Origin: Nocardioides guangzhouensis
GTDB taxonomy: Bacteria; Actinomycetota; Actinomycetes; Propionibacteriales; Nocardioidaceae
Direction of reading: 5' to 3'
DNA length: 64,000 nt
Assembly (NCBI RefSeq): GCF_004519545.1
Contig: NZ_SDKM01000020.1
Span: 684-64,683, forward strand
Every line of letters begins with the position of its first letter. The first letter of the stretch is position 1. Below are positions 17,942-28,820 of this stretch, in pieces. The position numbers and the translations under genes were made by a program. Under the pieces are notes generated by a model. That model saw only the letters and a list, made by a program, of their open reading frames with translations, searched no databases and was not told the origin of the DNA.

Positions 17942-19111
17942 TCAGCCCCGCGTGCCGTAGAGGTGCTCGAGCGCGAGCTGGTCCAGACGCTCGAAGCCCA
18001 TGCCGCGGCGGGCCGCCTCGTCCGGGTCGAACGACTCCTTGCGGAGGTCGGCCACGGTCTCGTTCGGAGCCATCGTCGGCTCCGCGAGCTGGTCGACCCG
18101 GGCGTCGCGCAGCGCCTGCTGGACCTCAGGGTCGGCCCGGAACGCGCGCACCTTCTCCCGCAGGATCAGGTAGTTCCGCATGCACGCCTCGGCGGTCGCC
18201 CACACGCCGTCCATGTCCTCGGTGCGCGGCGGCTTGTAGTCGAAGTGCCGGGGGCCGTCGTACCCGCCGTTCTCGACGATGTCGACGGTCCAGAACGCGC
18301 CGCGCGCGTTGCCGGCCCCGAACCGCAGGTCCTGGTCGTAGCGCGGGCCGGTCTGGCCGTTGAGGTCGATGTGGAACAGCTTTCCGTGCCACAGCGCCTG
18401 GGCCAGGCCGTGCGCGTAGTTGAGCGAGGCCATCTCCTCGTGCCCGGTCTCGGGGTTCACGCCGACCAGCTCGGAGTGCTCGAGCTCCTCGATGAAGGCC
18501 AGGGCGTGCCCCACCGTGGGCAGCAGGATGTCGCCACGGGGCTCGTTGGGCTTGGGCTCGATGGCGAACCGCATGTCGTAGCCCTGGTCCAGGACGTACG
18601 CCGCCATCAGGTCGAACCCCTCGGCGTACCGGTCGAGCGCGGTCCTGATGTCCTTGGCCGCGCCGGACTCGGCGCCCTCGCGGCCGCCCCACGCCACGAA
18701 GATGTGCGCCCCCAGCTCGGCGGCGAGGTCGATGTTGTCGAGCGCCTTGCGGAGCGCGAACCGGCGCACGTCGCGGTCGTTGTTGGTGAACCCGCCGTCG
18801 CGGAACACCGGGTGGGAGAAGAGGTTCGTGGTCACCATCGGGACCTCGAGCCCGGTCTCCTCCAGCGCCCGCCGCAGAGGTGCGAGGTGCTGCTGCTTGA
18901 CGCCGGCGTCGGCACCGAACGGGAACACGTCGTTGTCGTGGAAGGTGATGCCGTACGCGCCGAGGTCGGAGAGCCGGTGCACCGCCTCCGCCGGGTCGAG
19001 AGGCTCCCGGATCGCCCCGCCGAACACGTCGACGCCCTGCCAGCCGACGGTCCACAACCCGAACGAGAACCGGTCGTCGCGTGTGGGCCGGAGCCCTGCC
19101 CAGTCGTTCAT
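17942..19111 (-). CDS. xylA: Xylose isomerase
   Basis: Converts D-xylose to D-xylulose; 389 residues, the compact class I length usual in actinobacteria. Metal and substrate residues are visible: [12 protein letters not shown] (catalytic His/Asp), [23 protein letters not shown] (metal Glu and catalytic Lys) and [12 protein letters not shown]. The ATG at 19111 follows GGAGG; upstream in-frame sequence lacks family similarity. Divergent from xylF across the operator region. Confidence 0.95.
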   Translation of the reverse strand: MNDWAGLRPTRDDRFSFGLWTVGWQGVDVFGGAIREPLDPAEAVHRLSDLGAYGITFHDNDVFPFGADAGVKQQHLAPLRRALEETGLEVPMVTTNLFSHPVFRDGGFTNNDRDVRRFALRKALDNIDLAAELGAHIFVAWGGREGAESGAAKDIRTALDRYAEGFDLMAAYVLDQGYDMRFAIEPKPNEPRGDILLPTVGHALAFIEELEHSELVGVNPETGHEEMASLNYAHGLAQALWHGKLFHIDLNGQTGPRYDQDLRFGAGNARGAFWTVDIVENGGYDGPRHFDYKPPRTEDMDGVWATAEACMRNYLILREKVRAFRADPEVQQALRDARVDQLAEPTMAPNETVADLRKESFDPDEAARRGMGFERLDQLALEHLYGTRG

Positions 19112-19188
19112 GGTCTGCCTCCAGATGTTCGTTCCGTGATCCAACAAAGATGGCTCGGCGAGGGGGTTGTGCCGCCCTCTGGCGCTGA

Positions 19189-19228
19189 GTATGTTGTGAC
19201 TCGCAACATACACCGTGACGCGAGTCAC
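19189..19228. promoter_or_regulatory. xyl operator region: perfect palindrome and overlapping Crp-type site
   Basis: GTATGTTG (19189-19196) and CAACATAC (19204-19211) form a perfect inverted repeat with a 7-base spacer, the likely site of the ROK repressor encoded at the operon's end. Next to it GTGACGCGAGTCAC (19215-19228) fits GTGA-N6-TCAC. GTGACTCG at 19196-19203 also pairs with CGAGTCAC at 19221-19228, so the sites interlock. They lie between divergent xylA and xylF. Confidence 0.6.
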
Positions 19229-19261
19229 ACCGCAAGCCCCAATTACGACGGAGGACAAGTC

Positions 19262-20389
19262 ATGGGCATGAGGTTGGGTACGAGGCGCCTGGTGGCGCTG
19301 GCGGCGGTCGGAGTGCTCGGGGCACTGTCACTCACGGCCTGCGGCAGCGACACCAGCGACGACGGCGGCGACGGCGGCAGCAGTGACTCCGCCAAGAAGG
19401 TGGGCGTGATCCTGCCTGACGCGACGACGTCGCCTCGGTGGGAGGCCAACGACCGTCCGAGCCTGCAGCAGGCGTTCGACGACGCGGGCATCGAGTCGAC
19501 GATCACGAACGCCGACGGCGACGTGGCCAAGTTCGGCAGCATCTGCGACAGCATGATCAACGAGGGCGTCCAGGTCCTGATGATCGTGAACCTCGACTCC
19601 GAGTCCGGGTCCGCGTGTCTGAAGAAGGCGAAGGACGCCGGCATCCAGAGCATCGACTACGACCGGCTCACCCTCGGTGGCGGCGCGTCGTACTACGTGT
19701 CGTTCGACAACGTGAAGGTCGGCGACCTCATGGGTGAGGGCCTCACGAAGTGCCTCGACGACGCAGGCAAGACCAAGGCGAACATCGTGTTCATCAACGG
19801 CGACCCGAACGACAACAACGCCGCGCTCTTCAAGTCGGGCTACCAGCAGAACCTGCAGCCGAAGTTCGACTCGGGCGACTACAAGCTGGTCGGCGACCAG
19901 ACCGGTGAGTGGGACGCGACGAAGGCCGGAACGGCGTTCGAGCAGATCTTCACGCAGAACAACGGCAAGGTCGACGGTGTGGTCTCCGCGAACGACACCA
20001 TGGCCGGCGGCATCATCGCCCGCCTCAAGGCCAACGGGCTCGACGGCAAGGTCCCGGTCACCGGCCAGGACGCCAGCGTCGAGGGCCTGCAGCGGATCCT
20101 CGCCGGCACCCAGTGCATGACGGTCTACAAGGACACCAACCTCGAGGCCAAGGCCGCCTCGGACCTGGCCATCGCGCTGATCAACGGTGACAAGGAGAAG
20201 GCCGCCAGCCTGGCCTCCGGCACGGTCAAGGACACCGAGCTCAACGTGGACGTGCCCTCCGCGCTGGCTACTCCGGAGATCATCTACACGGACGGCGTGG
20301 CCAAGGTGATCTCGGACGGCTTCCAGTCCGCCGACGACGTCTGCACCGGCCAGTACGCCAAGCTCTGCCAGGAGAACGGCGTCCAGTAA
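19262..20389 (+). CDS. xylF: Xylose ABC transporter substrate-binding lipoprotein
   Basis: Extracellular receptor of 375 residues, periplasmic-binding-protein family 4 (ribose/xylose type). Signal with lipobox LTAC near residue 24, a Gly/Asp/Ser-rich linker, then [19 protein letters not shown]. The pattern [12 protein letters not shown] and [12 protein letters not shown] is characteristic of XylF. The ATG at 19262 has GGAGG 8 bases upstream. First gene of xylFGH-xylR, divergent from xylAB, which supports xylose as ligand. Confidence 0.9.
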   Translation: MGMRLGTRRLVALAAVGVLGALSLTACGSDTSDDGGDGGSSDSAKKVGVILPDATTSPRWEANDRPSLQQAFDDAGIESTITNADGDVAKFGSICDSMINEGVQVLMIVNLDSESGSACLKKAKDAGIQSIDYDRLTLGGGASYYVSFDNVKVGDLMGEGLTKCLDDAGKTKANIVFINGDPNDNNAALFKSGYQQNLQPKFDSGDYKLVGDQTGEWDATKAGTAFEQIFTQNNGKVDGVVSANDTMAGGIIARLKANGLDGKVPVTGQDASVEGLQRILAGTQCMTVYKDTNLEAKAASDLAIALINGDKEKAASLASGTVKDTELNVDVPSALATPEIIYTDGVAKVISDGFQSADDVCTGQYAKLCQENGVQ

Positions 20390-20522
20390 CGCGAACGGCG
20401 GCGGGACGGGCTCGGGCCCGTCCCGCCCCCGCCGCAGCCAGCACGACCCTTCGCTCGACATCTGCACCAGCGGGAGGGCACGTCCGGCGTGCCCTTCCTC
20501 GTCTCACACAACAGGAGTCCTC

Positions 20523-21323
20523 GTGACCGCCACCGCAGAGGAAACCCCGACCACTGCCTCCGCCGAGCCCCTGCTCTCGCTGCGGAACATCAACAAGAGC
20601 TTCGGAGCCGTGCACGTGCTCCGCGGCGTCGACCTCGACATCCGCCCCGGTCGCGTGACCGCGCTGGTCGGCGACAATGGTGCCGGCAAGAGCACCCTGA
20701 TCAAGGGGATCGCCGGCATCCACGCCTTCGACTCGGGGGAGTACACCTTCGAGGGCAAGCCGGTCCACGTCCACGGACCGCGTGACGCCAACGCCCTCGG
20801 CATCGAGGTCGTCTACCAGGACCTCGCGCTGTGCGACAACCTCGACGTGGTCCACAACATGTTCCTCGGCCGCGAGCAGACCACCCGCGCGCTGCTCGAC
20901 GAGTCGGCCATGGAGATCAAGGCACGCGAGGTGCTCGACGGGCTGTCCGTGCGCACCCTCAAGTCCGTGCGCACCCAGGTCGCCTCGCTGTCGGGTGGCC
21001 AGCGGCAGACCGTGGCCATCGCCCGTGCGGTGCTGTGGAACTCCCGCATCGTGATCCTTGACGAGCCGACCGCCGCACTCGGCGTCGCGCAGACCGAGCA
21101 GGTCCTCAAGCTCGTACGCCGGCTGGCCGACCGCGGCCTCGGCGTGGTGCTGATCAGCCACAACCTGAACGACGTGTTCGCGGTGGCCGACGACATCGCC
21201 GTGCTCTACCTCGGCCAGATGGCCGCCCAGCTCGACGCCCACACGGTCAGCAACTCGCAGGTCGTGCAGTGGATCACCACCGGCAAGTCCGATGCCGAGC
21301 CCCGGAAGGACAACGACCGATGA
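20523..21323 (+). CDS. xylG: Xylose ABC transporter ATPase, single-domain XylG
   Basis: Cytoplasmic ATPase of 266 residues with Walker A GDNGAGKST, signature LSGGQRQTV, Walker B IVILDEPTAALG and the switch His in LISHNL. Enteric XylG/RbsA proteins carry two fused ABC domains; this one has a single domain, as in many actinobacterial monosaccharide systems, so it must act as a homodimer. The GTG at 20523 follows AGGAG. ATGA overlap with xylH. Confidence 0.9.
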   Translation: MTATAEETPTTASAEPLLSLRNINKSFGAVHVLRGVDLDIRPGRVTALVGDNGAGKSTLIKGIAGIHAFDSGEYTFEGKPVHVHGPRDANALGIEVVYQDLALCDNLDVVHNMFLGREQTTRALLDESAMEIKAREVLDGLSVRTLKSVRTQVASLSGGQRQTVAIARAVLWNSRIVILDEPTAALGVAQTEQVLKLVRRLADRGLGVVLISHNLNDVFAVADDIAVLYLGQMAAQLDAHTVSNSQVVQWITTGKSDAEPRKDNDR

Positions 21324-22594
21324 GCACCACCACCACGCCGGCTCCCTCGGCGCCCACGCCCCCGGTCGAAGAGGCTCACAAGGAGACCCTCGGCACCATC
21401 GCCCGCGACTACGTCACCAAGGTCCGGGGCGGCGACGTCGGCTCCCTGCCCGCCGTCCTCGGCCTGATCTTCCTGGTCATCGTCTTCACCTCCTTGCGCG
21501 GCGAGACGTTCACGAACCAGTTCAACTTCGCCAATCTGTTCAACCAGTCCGCCGGTGTCATGGTCATCGCGATGGGCCTGGTGTTCGTGCTCCTGCTCGG
21601 CGAGATCGACCTGTCGGCGGGGTTCACTGCGGGCACCTGTGCCGCGGTGATCGGCGTCTGCGCCACGGAGCGCGGATGGCCGTGGTACCTCGCGATCCTG
21701 GCCGGCATCGCCACCGGCGCCGTGATCGGTCTCCTCATCGGCCTGCTCGTGGCCCGGCTCGGGATCCCGTCGTTCGTCGTGACGCTGGCAGCGTTCCTCG
21801 GCCTGCAGGGCGTGATGCTGCTGATCATCGGCGAGGGCGGCACCATCCCCTACCGCGACGACAAGCTGCTCGCGATCATGAACAAGAACCTGCCGGTCTG
21901 GCTGGGCTGGACGCTGTGCATCGTGGGGATCCTGGCCTACGGGCTCGTGACCTACCTGCGCGTGAAGCGCCGGCTCGACGCCGGGCTCGGCGGCGGCTCG
22001 CTGCAGCTCTGGGCGCTCAAGACCGGTGCCGTGGCGGTCGTCCTGCTCTGGATGACGTACTACTTCAACCTCGAGCGGTCCCGGAACCCTGCGCTGATCT
22101 CGCTGAAGGGCGTCCCGATCGTCGTGGTGATCCTGTTCGGGTTGCTCGTCGTGCTCACGTTCATGCTGAGCCGCACGGCCTGGGGCCGGCACGTGTACGC
22201 CGTCGGCGGCAACGCCGAGGCCGCGCGCCGGGCCGGCATCGCCGTCGCGCAGGTCAAGCTGTCCTGCTTCATGATGTGTTCGTCGCTCGCGGCCGTGGCC
22301 GGCCTGCTGATCGCCAGCCGGGACAACTCGGTCTCCCCGTCGACCGGTGGCTCCCTGACGCTGCTCTACGCGGTCGGCGCCGCCGTGATCGGTGGCACCA
22401 GCCTCTTCGGCGGCAAGGGACGCATCATGGACGCGGTGATCGGCGGCCTCGTGATCGCGGTCATCAACAACGGCATGCTGATGCTCGACCAGCCGTCCGG
22501 CCGGGTCTACCTGGTCACCGGTCTGGTGCTGCTCCTGGCCGCCAGCGTCGACGCGATCAGCCGCCGCAAGGCCCGTGCATCCGGACGGGTGTGA
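21320..22594 (+). CDS. xylH: Xylose ABC transporter permease
   Basis: Membrane component of 424 residues of the RbsC/XylH family. A cytoplasmic Pro/Thr-rich N-terminus of about 45 residues precedes about ten membrane segments. The conserved GEIDLSAG motif occurs after the third, GIPSFVVTLAAF in the middle and GGTSLFGGKGRIMDAVIGG near the end. The ATG at 21320 overlaps the xylG stop, and the stop overlaps the xylR start. Confidence 0.9.
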   Translation: MSTTTTPAPSAPTPPVEEAHKETLGTIARDYVTKVRGGDVGSLPAVLGLIFLVIVFTSLRGETFTNQFNFANLFNQSAGVMVIAMGLVFVLLLGEIDLSAGFTAGTCAAVIGVCATERGWPWYLAILAGIATGAVIGLLIGLLVARLGIPSFVVTLAAFLGLQGVMLLIIGEGGTIPYRDDKLLAIMNKNLPVWLGWTLCIVGILAYGLVTYLRVKRRLDAGLGGGSLQLWALKTGAVAVVLLWMTYYFNLERSRNPALISLKGVPIVVVILFGLLVVLTFMLSRTAWGRHVYAVGGNAEAARRAGIAVAQVKLSCFMMCSSLAAVAGLLIASRDNSVSPSTGGSLTLLYAVGAAVIGGTSLFGGKGRIMDAVIGGLVIAVINNGMLMLDQPSGRVYLVTGLVLLLAASVDAISRRKARASGRV

Positions 22595-23802
22595 CCACGG
22601 TGCCGGCACGGCCGGCGGCCGGCAGGGAGCAGCTCCGGCGCAACAACATGAGCCGGCTGCTCTCCCGGGTCCACGTGTCCGGCCCGACCAGCCGCGCCTC
22701 GCTCACCCGCGAGACCGGGCTGAACCGGAGCACGATCGGTGACCTGGCCAACGAGCTGACCCAGCTCGGCCTGGTCATCGAGGGGGAGTCCGTTGCGGTG
22801 GGCCGCTCCGGACGCCCCTCGCACCTCGTCGTTCCGCGCAGCGACAACGCCGTGGTGGCGGTCGACCTCGGGGTCGACCGCATCGCGGTGGCGCTGGTCG
22901 GGCTCGGCGGCGAGGTGCTCGAGCGCCGCGAGCGCCCGCACGCCCGCGGCGAGCACGACGTCGAGCACGTCGTGGAGTCGCTGGCGCAGATGGTCGACGA
23001 CGTCCTCTCGGGCCGCGACGACGTCCGCTGCCTCGGCCTCGGAGCCTCCGTCCCGGGCGCGGTCCGTGAGCGGGACGGACTGGTCCGGTTCGCGCCGAAC
23101 CTCGGGTGGGTCGACGAGCCCTTCACCGAGCTCCTCCGCAAGCGGCTGGACATGCCGGTGGCGACCGGCAACGACGCGAACGTCGGTGCGCTGGCCGAGC
23201 ACGTCCGCGGCGCAGCGGTCGGCTTCAACGAGGTCGCCTACCTCAGCGGATCGGTCGGGATCGGTGGCGGCTTCCTGGTCAACGGGCAGCCGATGGGCGG
23301 CGCCAACGGGTACGCCGGCGAGATCGGCCACCTGCTCGTCGACAGCAACGGCCCGGCCTGCCGCTGCGGCAACATCGGCTGCTGGGAGATGAAGATCGGT
23401 GAGAACCAGATCCTCACCCAGTCCGGCCGGCTCCCCGGTGGCGGCCCGCGGGCGGTCGCCGAGGTGGTGGCTGCCGCGCAGGCGGGGGAGAAGCGGGCCA
23501 CGAAGGTGCTCGCGAACGTCGCGGAATGGCTCGGGGTCGGACTCCGCGGCCTGATCAACGTCTTCAACCCCGAGGTCGTGGTCCTCGGTGGCCACCTCGC
23601 CCAGGTCTGGGAGGCCGAGCAGGATCACGTCAACGAGGTCCTCGACCGCACCCGGCTGATCTCCCCGCACGGCGAGGTCGTGATCCGCTCCGCCGCGCTC
23701 GGCACGGACTCCTCGCTCCTGGGAGCCGCCGAGCTCGCCTTCGCACCCCTGCTCACCGACCCGCAGGCACTCGTGGCGTCGTACGCCGCGGTGCGTCGCT
23801 GA
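22591..23802 (+). CDS. xylR: ROK-family xylose repressor
   Basis: 403-residue transcription factor. A winged HTH (about residues 30-65, TSRASLTRETGLNRSTIGDLANEL) precedes a ROK sugar-binding domain with DLGVDRIAVALV (phosphate-loop remnant), TGNDANVGALAE and the zinc-binding CRCGNIGC. It has a DNA-binding domain, so it is a regulator and not a kinase. The GTG at 22591 overlaps the xylH stop, placing it under the control it probably exerts. Its likely operator is the palindrome at 19189-19211. Confidence 0.85.
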   Translation: MTTVPARPAAGREQLRRNNMSRLLSRVHVSGPTSRASLTRETGLNRSTIGDLANELTQLGLVIEGESVAVGRSGRPSHLVVPRSDNAVVAVDLGVDRIAVALVGLGGEVLERRERPHARGEHDVEHVVESLAQMVDDVLSGRDDVRCLGLGASVPGAVRERDGLVRFAPNLGWVDEPFTELLRKRLDMPVATGNDANVGALAEHVRGAAVGFNEVAYLSGSVGIGGGFLVNGQPMGGANGYAGEIGHLLVDSNGPACRCGNIGCWEMKIGENQILTQSGRLPGGGPRAVAEVVAAAQAGEKRATKVLANVAEWLGVGLRGLINVFNPEVVVLGGHLAQVWEAEQDHVNEVLDRTRLISPHGEVVIRSAALGTDSSLLGAAELAFAPLLTDPQALVASYAAVRR

Positions 23803-23835
23803 CCCGGCCGACCCGGCGGGTAGCCTGCTCCCGCC

Positions 23836-24459
23836 ATGATGGAACGTTTCCGTGCCTTCTTCACGAAGGTCATCTCGCCGGTCGCCCGACTCCTCCTGCG
23901 CCTCGGGGTCAGCCCCGACGCCGTCACCGTGGTCGGCACGCTCGGCGTGTGCGCCGGGGCGTTGGTGTTCTTCCCGCAGGGCAAGCTGCTGACCGGCGTC
24001 TTGGTGATCACGGCTTTCGTGTTCAGCGACCTCCTCGACGGCACCATGGCGCGGCTGAGCGGGCGCACCAGCAAGTTCGGCGCGTTCCTCGACTCCACGC
24101 TGGACCGGATCGGCGACGGTGCGATCTTCGCCGGCATCGCGCTCTACTTCTCCGGCCCGGGGGACAGCGACCTCTACACCGTGCTGGCGCTGGTGTGCCT
24201 GGTGATGGGCGCGGTGACCTCCTACGCCCGGGCCCGCGCCGAGAGCCTCGGCTTCCAGGCGAAGGTCGGCATCGCCGAGCGCGCGGACCGGCTGGTGGCG
24301 ATCCTGGTGATGACCGGGTTCAGCCGGATCTTCGACCTCCCTGTGCTGCTGGAGATCGCGCTGTGGGCGCTGGCGGTGGCCAGCACGGTCACCGTGGTGC
24401 AGCGGATCTGGGTGGTCCGGCAGCAGGCGTACGCCGAGGCCGGCCCCACCCAGCCCTGA
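23836..24459 (+). CDS. pgsA: CDP-alcohol phosphatidyltransferase (phosphatidylinositol-phosphate synthase-like)
   Basis: Integral membrane enzyme of 207 residues with about six helices. The CDP-alcohol phosphotransferase signature is complete: DLLDGTMAR followed by [19 protein letters not shown] gives the D-x2-DG-x2-AR-x8-G-x3-D-x3-D pattern. In actinobacteria the gene in this neighbourhood makes phosphatidylinositol phosphate from CDP-diacylglycerol and inositol phosphate; that substrate is inferred from synteny. TAGCCT (23821-23826) lies 9 bases before the ATG. The acyltransferase and PimA genes that usually follow are absent. Confidence 0.85.
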   Translation: MMERFRAFFTKVISPVARLLLRLGVSPDAVTVVGTLGVCAGALVFFPQGKLLTGVLVITAFVFSDLLDGTMARLSGRTSKFGAFLDSTLDRIGDGAIFAGIALYFSGPGDSDLYTVLALVCLVMGAVTSYARARAESLGFQAKVGIAERADRLVAILVMTGFSRIFDLPVLLEIALWALAVASTVTVVQRIWVVRQQAYAEAGPTQP

Positions 24460-24532
24460 CCGCTCCGCACGGGCGGCGGCGAGCACCCTCCCGATTGCCG
24501 TGACGGCGACCACGCGCCGTACGATTTGTCCC

Positions 24533-25453
24533 ATGGCAGAGCAGACCCCCGAGACCCCCACCACCGGCACGCCCACCACCGGCACCGCCACCGTCAAGCG
24601 CGGCATGGCCGAGATGCTCAAGGGCGGCGTGATCATGGACGTCGTCACTCCGGAGCAGGCGAAGATCGCCGAGGACGCCGGCGCCGTGGCGGTGATGGCG
24701 CTCGAGCGGGTGCCGGCCGACATCCGCGCCCAGGGCGGTGTCTCCCGGATGAGCGATCCCGACATGATCGACGGCATCATCGAGGCGGTCTCGATCCCGG
24801 TGATGGCGAAGGCCCGGATCGGGCACTTCGCGGAGGCCCAGGTCCTGCAGAGCCTCGGGGTGGACTACATCGACGAGTCCGAGGTGCTCACCCCGGCCGA
24901 CTACGCCAACCACATCGACAAGTGGGCGTTCACGGTGCCGTTCGTGTGCGGCGCCACCAACCTGGGCGAGGCGCTGCGGCGGATCACCGAGGGCGCGGCG
25001 ATGATCCGGTCCAAGGGCGAGGCCGGCACCGGGGACGTGTCCAACGCGGTGACCCACATGCGCACCATCCGGGCCGAGATCCGGCGTCTCGGGGCGCTGG
25101 AGGGCGACGAGTTGTACGTCGCGGCCAAGGAGCTGCAGGCGCCGTACGAGCTGGTCCGGGAGGTCGCCGAGCGCGGGAAGCTGCCGGTGGTGCTGTTCAC
25201 CGCGGGTGGCATCGCGACCCCGGCAGACGCGGCGATGATGATGCAGCTGGGTGCCGAGGGCGTCTTCGTCGGCTCCGGGATCTTCAAGTCCGGCAACCCG
25301 GCGCAGCGGGCCGAGGCGATCGTGAAGGCCACCACCTTCTACGACGACCCCGACGTGGTCGCCAAGGTCTCCCGTGGGCTGGGCGAGGCCATGGTCGGCA
25401 TCAACGTCGAGGAGCTCCCGCAGCCGCACCGCCTCGCCGAACGCGGCTGGTGA
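24533..25453 (+). CDS. pdxS: Pyridoxal 5'-phosphate synthase, synthase subunit
   Basis: Condenses ribose 5-phosphate, glyceraldehyde 3-phosphate and ammonia to PLP; 306 residues, TIM barrel, dodecamer with PdxT. Conserved landmarks: [53 protein letters not shown] and the second-site lysine in the [11 protein letters not shown] region. The first 24 residues form a low-complexity Thr/Pro linker. The ATG at 24533 comes 7 bases after TACGAT (24520-24525), so translation is probably leaderless; there is no RBS. Confidence 0.95.
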   Translation: MAEQTPETPTTGTPTTGTATVKRGMAEMLKGGVIMDVVTPEQAKIAEDAGAVAVMALERVPADIRAQGGVSRMSDPDMIDGIIEAVSIPVMAKARIGHFAEAQVLQSLGVDYIDESEVLTPADYANHIDKWAFTVPFVCGATNLGEALRRITEGAAMIRSKGEAGTGDVSNAVTHMRTIRAEIRRLGALEGDELYVAAKELQAPYELVREVAERGKLPVVLFTAGGIATPADAAMMMQLGAEGVFVGSGIFKSGNPAQRAEAIVKATTFYDDPDVVAKVSRGLGEAMVGINVEELPQPHRLAERGW

Positions 25454-25456
25454 TCC

Positions 25457-26065
25457 TTGTCCCGTCCGACGATCGGGGTCTTCGCCCTCCAGGGTGACGT
25501 CCGCGAGCACCGCGCCATGCTCGAGGCGTGCGGCGTCGCCACGGTCGGCGTACGCCGCCCCTCCGAGCTGGCCGGCCTCGACGGGATCGTGCTGCCCGGT
25601 GGCGAGTCCACCACGATGGACAAGCTGGCCCGCACGTTCGACCTCTTCGAGCCGTTGCGCGACGCCCTGCGCGACGGGCTGCCGGCGTTCGGTACCTGCG
25701 CGGGCATGATCATGCTGGCCGACCACATCGAGTCGGGCATCGCCGGGCAGGAGACGTTCGGCGGCCTGGACGTCGTCGTGCGCCGCAACGCGTTCGGCCG
25801 CCAGGTCGACTCCTTCGAGGAGGTCGTGCGCTTCGACCCGTCCTGGTCCGAGGGCTTCGACTTCCCGGCCACGTTCATCCGCGCGCCGTGGGTGGAGAAG
25901 GTGGGCGACGGGGTCGAGGTCGTCGCGCGAGCCCGCCTCGCGGACGGCGGGGATAGGATCGTCGGGGTCCGGCGCGGCGGCCTGCTCGCCACGTCGTTCC
26001 ACCCGGAGATCACCGGCGACCGCCGGATCCACGAGCTGTTCGTGGACCTCGTGCGGCACGGCTGA
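25457..26065 (+). CDS. pdxT: Pyridoxal 5'-phosphate synthase, glutaminase subunit
   Basis: Supplies ammonia to PdxS; 202 residues, class I glutamine amidotransferase. [12 protein letters not shown] starts the fold, LPGGEST is the oxyanion region, the nucleophile Cys is in GTCAGMI, and the His/Glu pair is in SFHPEIT near the end. The start is a TTG at 25457, 3 bases after the pdxS stop; no ATG or GTG is suitably placed. Confidence 0.92.
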   Translation: MSRPTIGVFALQGDVREHRAMLEACGVATVGVRRPSELAGLDGIVLPGGESTTMDKLARTFDLFEPLRDALRDGLPAFGTCAGMIMLADHIESGIAGQETFGGLDVVVRRNAFGRQVDSFEEVVRFDPSWSEGFDFPATFIRAPWVEKVGDGVEVVARARLADGGDRIVGVRRGGLLATSFHPEITGDRRIHELFVDLVRHG

Positions 26066-26101
26066 CCCGGCCACACGCAACGCGACACGGGAAGAGAGCG
26101 C

Positions 26102-26866
<765 letters not shown>

Positions 26867-26900
26867 CCCCCTCCCGCTGGTCCAGGAGCCTGTCTCTCCC

Positions 26901-27063
26901 CGCTGGTTGAGGAGCGAGCGCCAGCGAGCGTCTCGAAACCAAGGACTCTCGCGATGGCCTTGGTATCGAGACGGGCGCGGCCCGCCCTCCTCAACCAGCG
27001 GCCGGGCTGTGGGGGTCTTGGTTTCGAGACGGGCTCGTCCTCCCTCGCCCTCCTCAACCAGCG
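26901..27063. repeat. Three copies of a short palindromic intergenic repeat
   Basis: Copy 1 (26901-26943) reads CTGGTTGAGGAGCG, a variable centre, then TCTCGAAACCAAG. Copies 2 (26959-27000) and 3 (27017-27063) are the same unit inverted: CTTGGT-TCGAGAC, centre, CTCCTCAACCAGCG. Such units resemble REP-like elements scattered in Nocardioides-type genomes. No gene lies between 26867 and 27106. Confidence 0.75.
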
Positions 27064-27106
27064 GGGGGCTGCGGCGGGGGAACCGGGCGGAACTAGGCTT
27101 TCGGGC

Positions 27107-27469
27107 GTGACTTCCCTGGACCCCGCGATCGCAGCGCGCCTCAAGCGCTCCGCCGACGGACTCGTGCCGGCGGTGGTGCAGCAGCACGACACCGGCGAGG
27201 TGCTGATGCTCGGCTGGATGGACGACGAGGCGCTGGCGCGGACGTTGGGCAGCGGGCGGGCGACGTACTGGAGCCGCTCGCGGCAGGAGTACTGGGTCAA
27301 GGGCGAGACCTCGGGCAACCGCCAGTGGGTCAAGGAGGTCCGGCTCGACTGCGACGGCGACACCCTGCTGGTCAAGGTCGACCAGGAGGGCCCGGCCTGT
27401 CACACCGGCACCCGCACCTGCTTCGACGCCGACCTGCTCACGTCCGCGGAGGCACCGGCCGATGCCTGA
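27107..27469 (+). CDS. hisI: Phosphoribosyl-AMP cyclohydrolase
   Basis: Third step of histidine synthesis; 120 residues, single-domain HisI without HisE. Motifs: [42 protein letters not shown] and the zinc-binding [12 protein letters not shown]. The GTG at 27107 lies 7 bases after TAGGCT (27094-27099), so it is probably leaderless. Its stop overlaps the next gene by 8 bases, so the downstream genes may form one operon. Confidence 0.92.
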   Translation: MTSLDPAIAARLKRSADGLVPAVVQQHDTGEVLMLGWMDDEALARTLGSGRATYWSRSRQEYWVKGETSGNRQWVKEVRLDCDGDTLLVKVDQEGPACHTGTRTCFDADLLTSAEAPADA

Positions 27470-28046
27470 GTCGCGCCGTACGTTCGCTCCCGTCGTGCTG
27501 CTAGGCCTGGCCTCGGGAGCGTTGGCCGCGGTCGCCGGGACCAGGCAGTGGGCCGAGGTGACCGGAGGGGCCTCGGACGCCGCGGTGCCGATGGCCGAGG
27601 CGGCGTACGCCGACGCGGGGCAGATGCCGCTCGCCGGCGCGCTGAGCCTGCTGGTCCTGGCCAGCTGGGGCGTGGTCCTGGTGACCCGCGGGAAGGTACG
27701 ACGGGCGCTCGCCGTGGTCGGCGCGGTGGCCGCGGTCGGGCTGCTGGTGACCACGGTGCTCGGCTGGTGGAGCACCCAGGACGACATGCGCGAGACCTTC
27801 CGCTCGGTCGGCCTCGCCGGCGACGTGGAGACCGGCATGACCGGCTGGTGGTGGGCCGCCCTGGTCGGCGCGGTCGGCTCGGTCGCTGCCACCCTCCTCG
27901 CCGTCCGCCACGTCGCCGCGTGGCCCGCCATGGGCAGCCGGTACGACGCCCCGGGGGCACCGAAGGAGCGGGTCGTCGATCCCGACGACGCGGCCGACGG
28001 AGAGCTGTGGCGCGCCATCGACGAGGGGCACGACCCGACCGCCTGA
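27462..28046 (+). CDS. Tryptophan-operon-associated membrane protein (TIGR02234 type)
   Basis: 194 residues with four membrane helices (about 8-24, 55-73, 80-98, 125-145) and a charged C-terminal tail ending in [14 protein letters not shown], a signature end of this actinobacterial family found among trp genes. Function unknown. In relatives trpE usually sits between hisI and this gene; here the two overlap by 8 bases and trpE is absent. Confidence 0.75.
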   Translation: MPESRRTFAPVVLLGLASGALAAVAGTRQWAEVTGGASDAAVPMAEAAYADAGQMPLAGALSLLVLASWGVVLVTRGKVRRALAVVGAVAAVGLLVTTVLGWWSTQDDMRETFRSVGLAGDVETGMTGWWWAALVGAVGSVAATLLAVRHVAAWPAMGSRYDAPGAPKERVVDPDDAADGELWRAIDEGHDPTA

Positions 28047-28103
28047 GCTGAGCCCTAGACTGTCCGCAACGCGCCCCGTCCGAGCAGTTCCGAGGAGCCC
28101 CGC

Positions 28104-28304
28104 ATGTCTGACAACCACGGCAACACCCCCGCAGCCTGGACGGCGGTGTTCATCGGCCTCGCGGGCTTCGTCGTGGGTGGTCTGGCCCTCATGCTCGACC
28201 CGGTGAGCATGCCCCTGTTCTGGGTCGGCATCGCGATGCTGCCCCTCGCGCTCGTGGTGTTCGCGGTCATGACGAAGATGGGCCTTGGCGAGCCCGGCCA
28301 CTGA
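28104..28304 (+). CDS. HGxxPAAW-motif small membrane protein
   Basis: 66 residues with the defining HGNTPAAW motif at residues 5-12 and two membrane helices. The family is restricted to actinobacteria and found beside trpC; its role is unknown. GAGGAG precedes the ATG at 28104, and a TAGACT -10 box at 28056-28061 suggests an internal promoter. Confidence 0.8.
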   Translation: MSDNHGNTPAAWTAVFIGLAGFVVGGLALMLDPVSMPLFWVGIAMLPLALVVFAVMTKMGLGEPGH

Positions 28305-28749
28305 CCCGGTCGCGGCCCCGCCCGCCCCGGGACCCCCCGGACCGGCTCGTAGCCGGGCGGGTCGGATCGTCCCGCCGCTCGCCGCCGCCGGTGCCGTCGG
28401 CCTGGCGTCCCTCGCGCTCCACCTGCGCGACCCCCACGTCTCCGGCTCGTGGGGCTTCTGCCCGTTCCACGCCATGACCGGGCTGTGGTGCCCGGGTTGC
28501 GGCAGCCTCCGGGCCGTGAACGACCTGACCCACGGCGACCTGCCGGCCGCCGCGTCGTCCAACCTGGTCCTGGTCCTGGCGCTGCCGCTGGTGGCGGCGA
28601 TCTGGCTGGCCTGGCTGCGCCGCTCGTGGACCGGCGCCCCGCGGCGCACCACCGGGGTGCCGACCGCCCTGGTCTGGCTGGTCGTGGTGCCGGTGCTGGT
28701 CTTCTCGGTGGCCCGCAACCTGCCGTTCGGCGCCTGGCTCGCTCCCTGA
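28285..28749 (+). CDS. DUF2752 membrane protein
   Basis: 154 residues, with three hydrophobic helices. The core [28 protein letters not shown] carries the cysteine pairs typical of DUF2752. Function unknown. The only usable start is a TTG at 28285, which overlaps the preceding gene by 20 bases, so the start is uncertain. Ends 71 bases before trpC. Confidence 0.7.
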   Translation: MASPATDPVAAPPAPGPPGPARSRAGRIVPPLAAAGAVGLASLALHLRDPHVSGSWGFCPFHAMTGLWCPGCGSLRAVNDLTHGDLPAAASSNLVLVLALPLVAAIWLAWLRRSWTGAPRRTTGVPTALVWLVVVPVLVFSVARNLPFGAWLAP

Positions 28750-28820
28750 GAGGCGCCCGCCCGCCGTCACCGCCCGAATGAGAGGGTGGACCCCGAAACC
28801 GATCCGTTGCTGGAGGTCGC

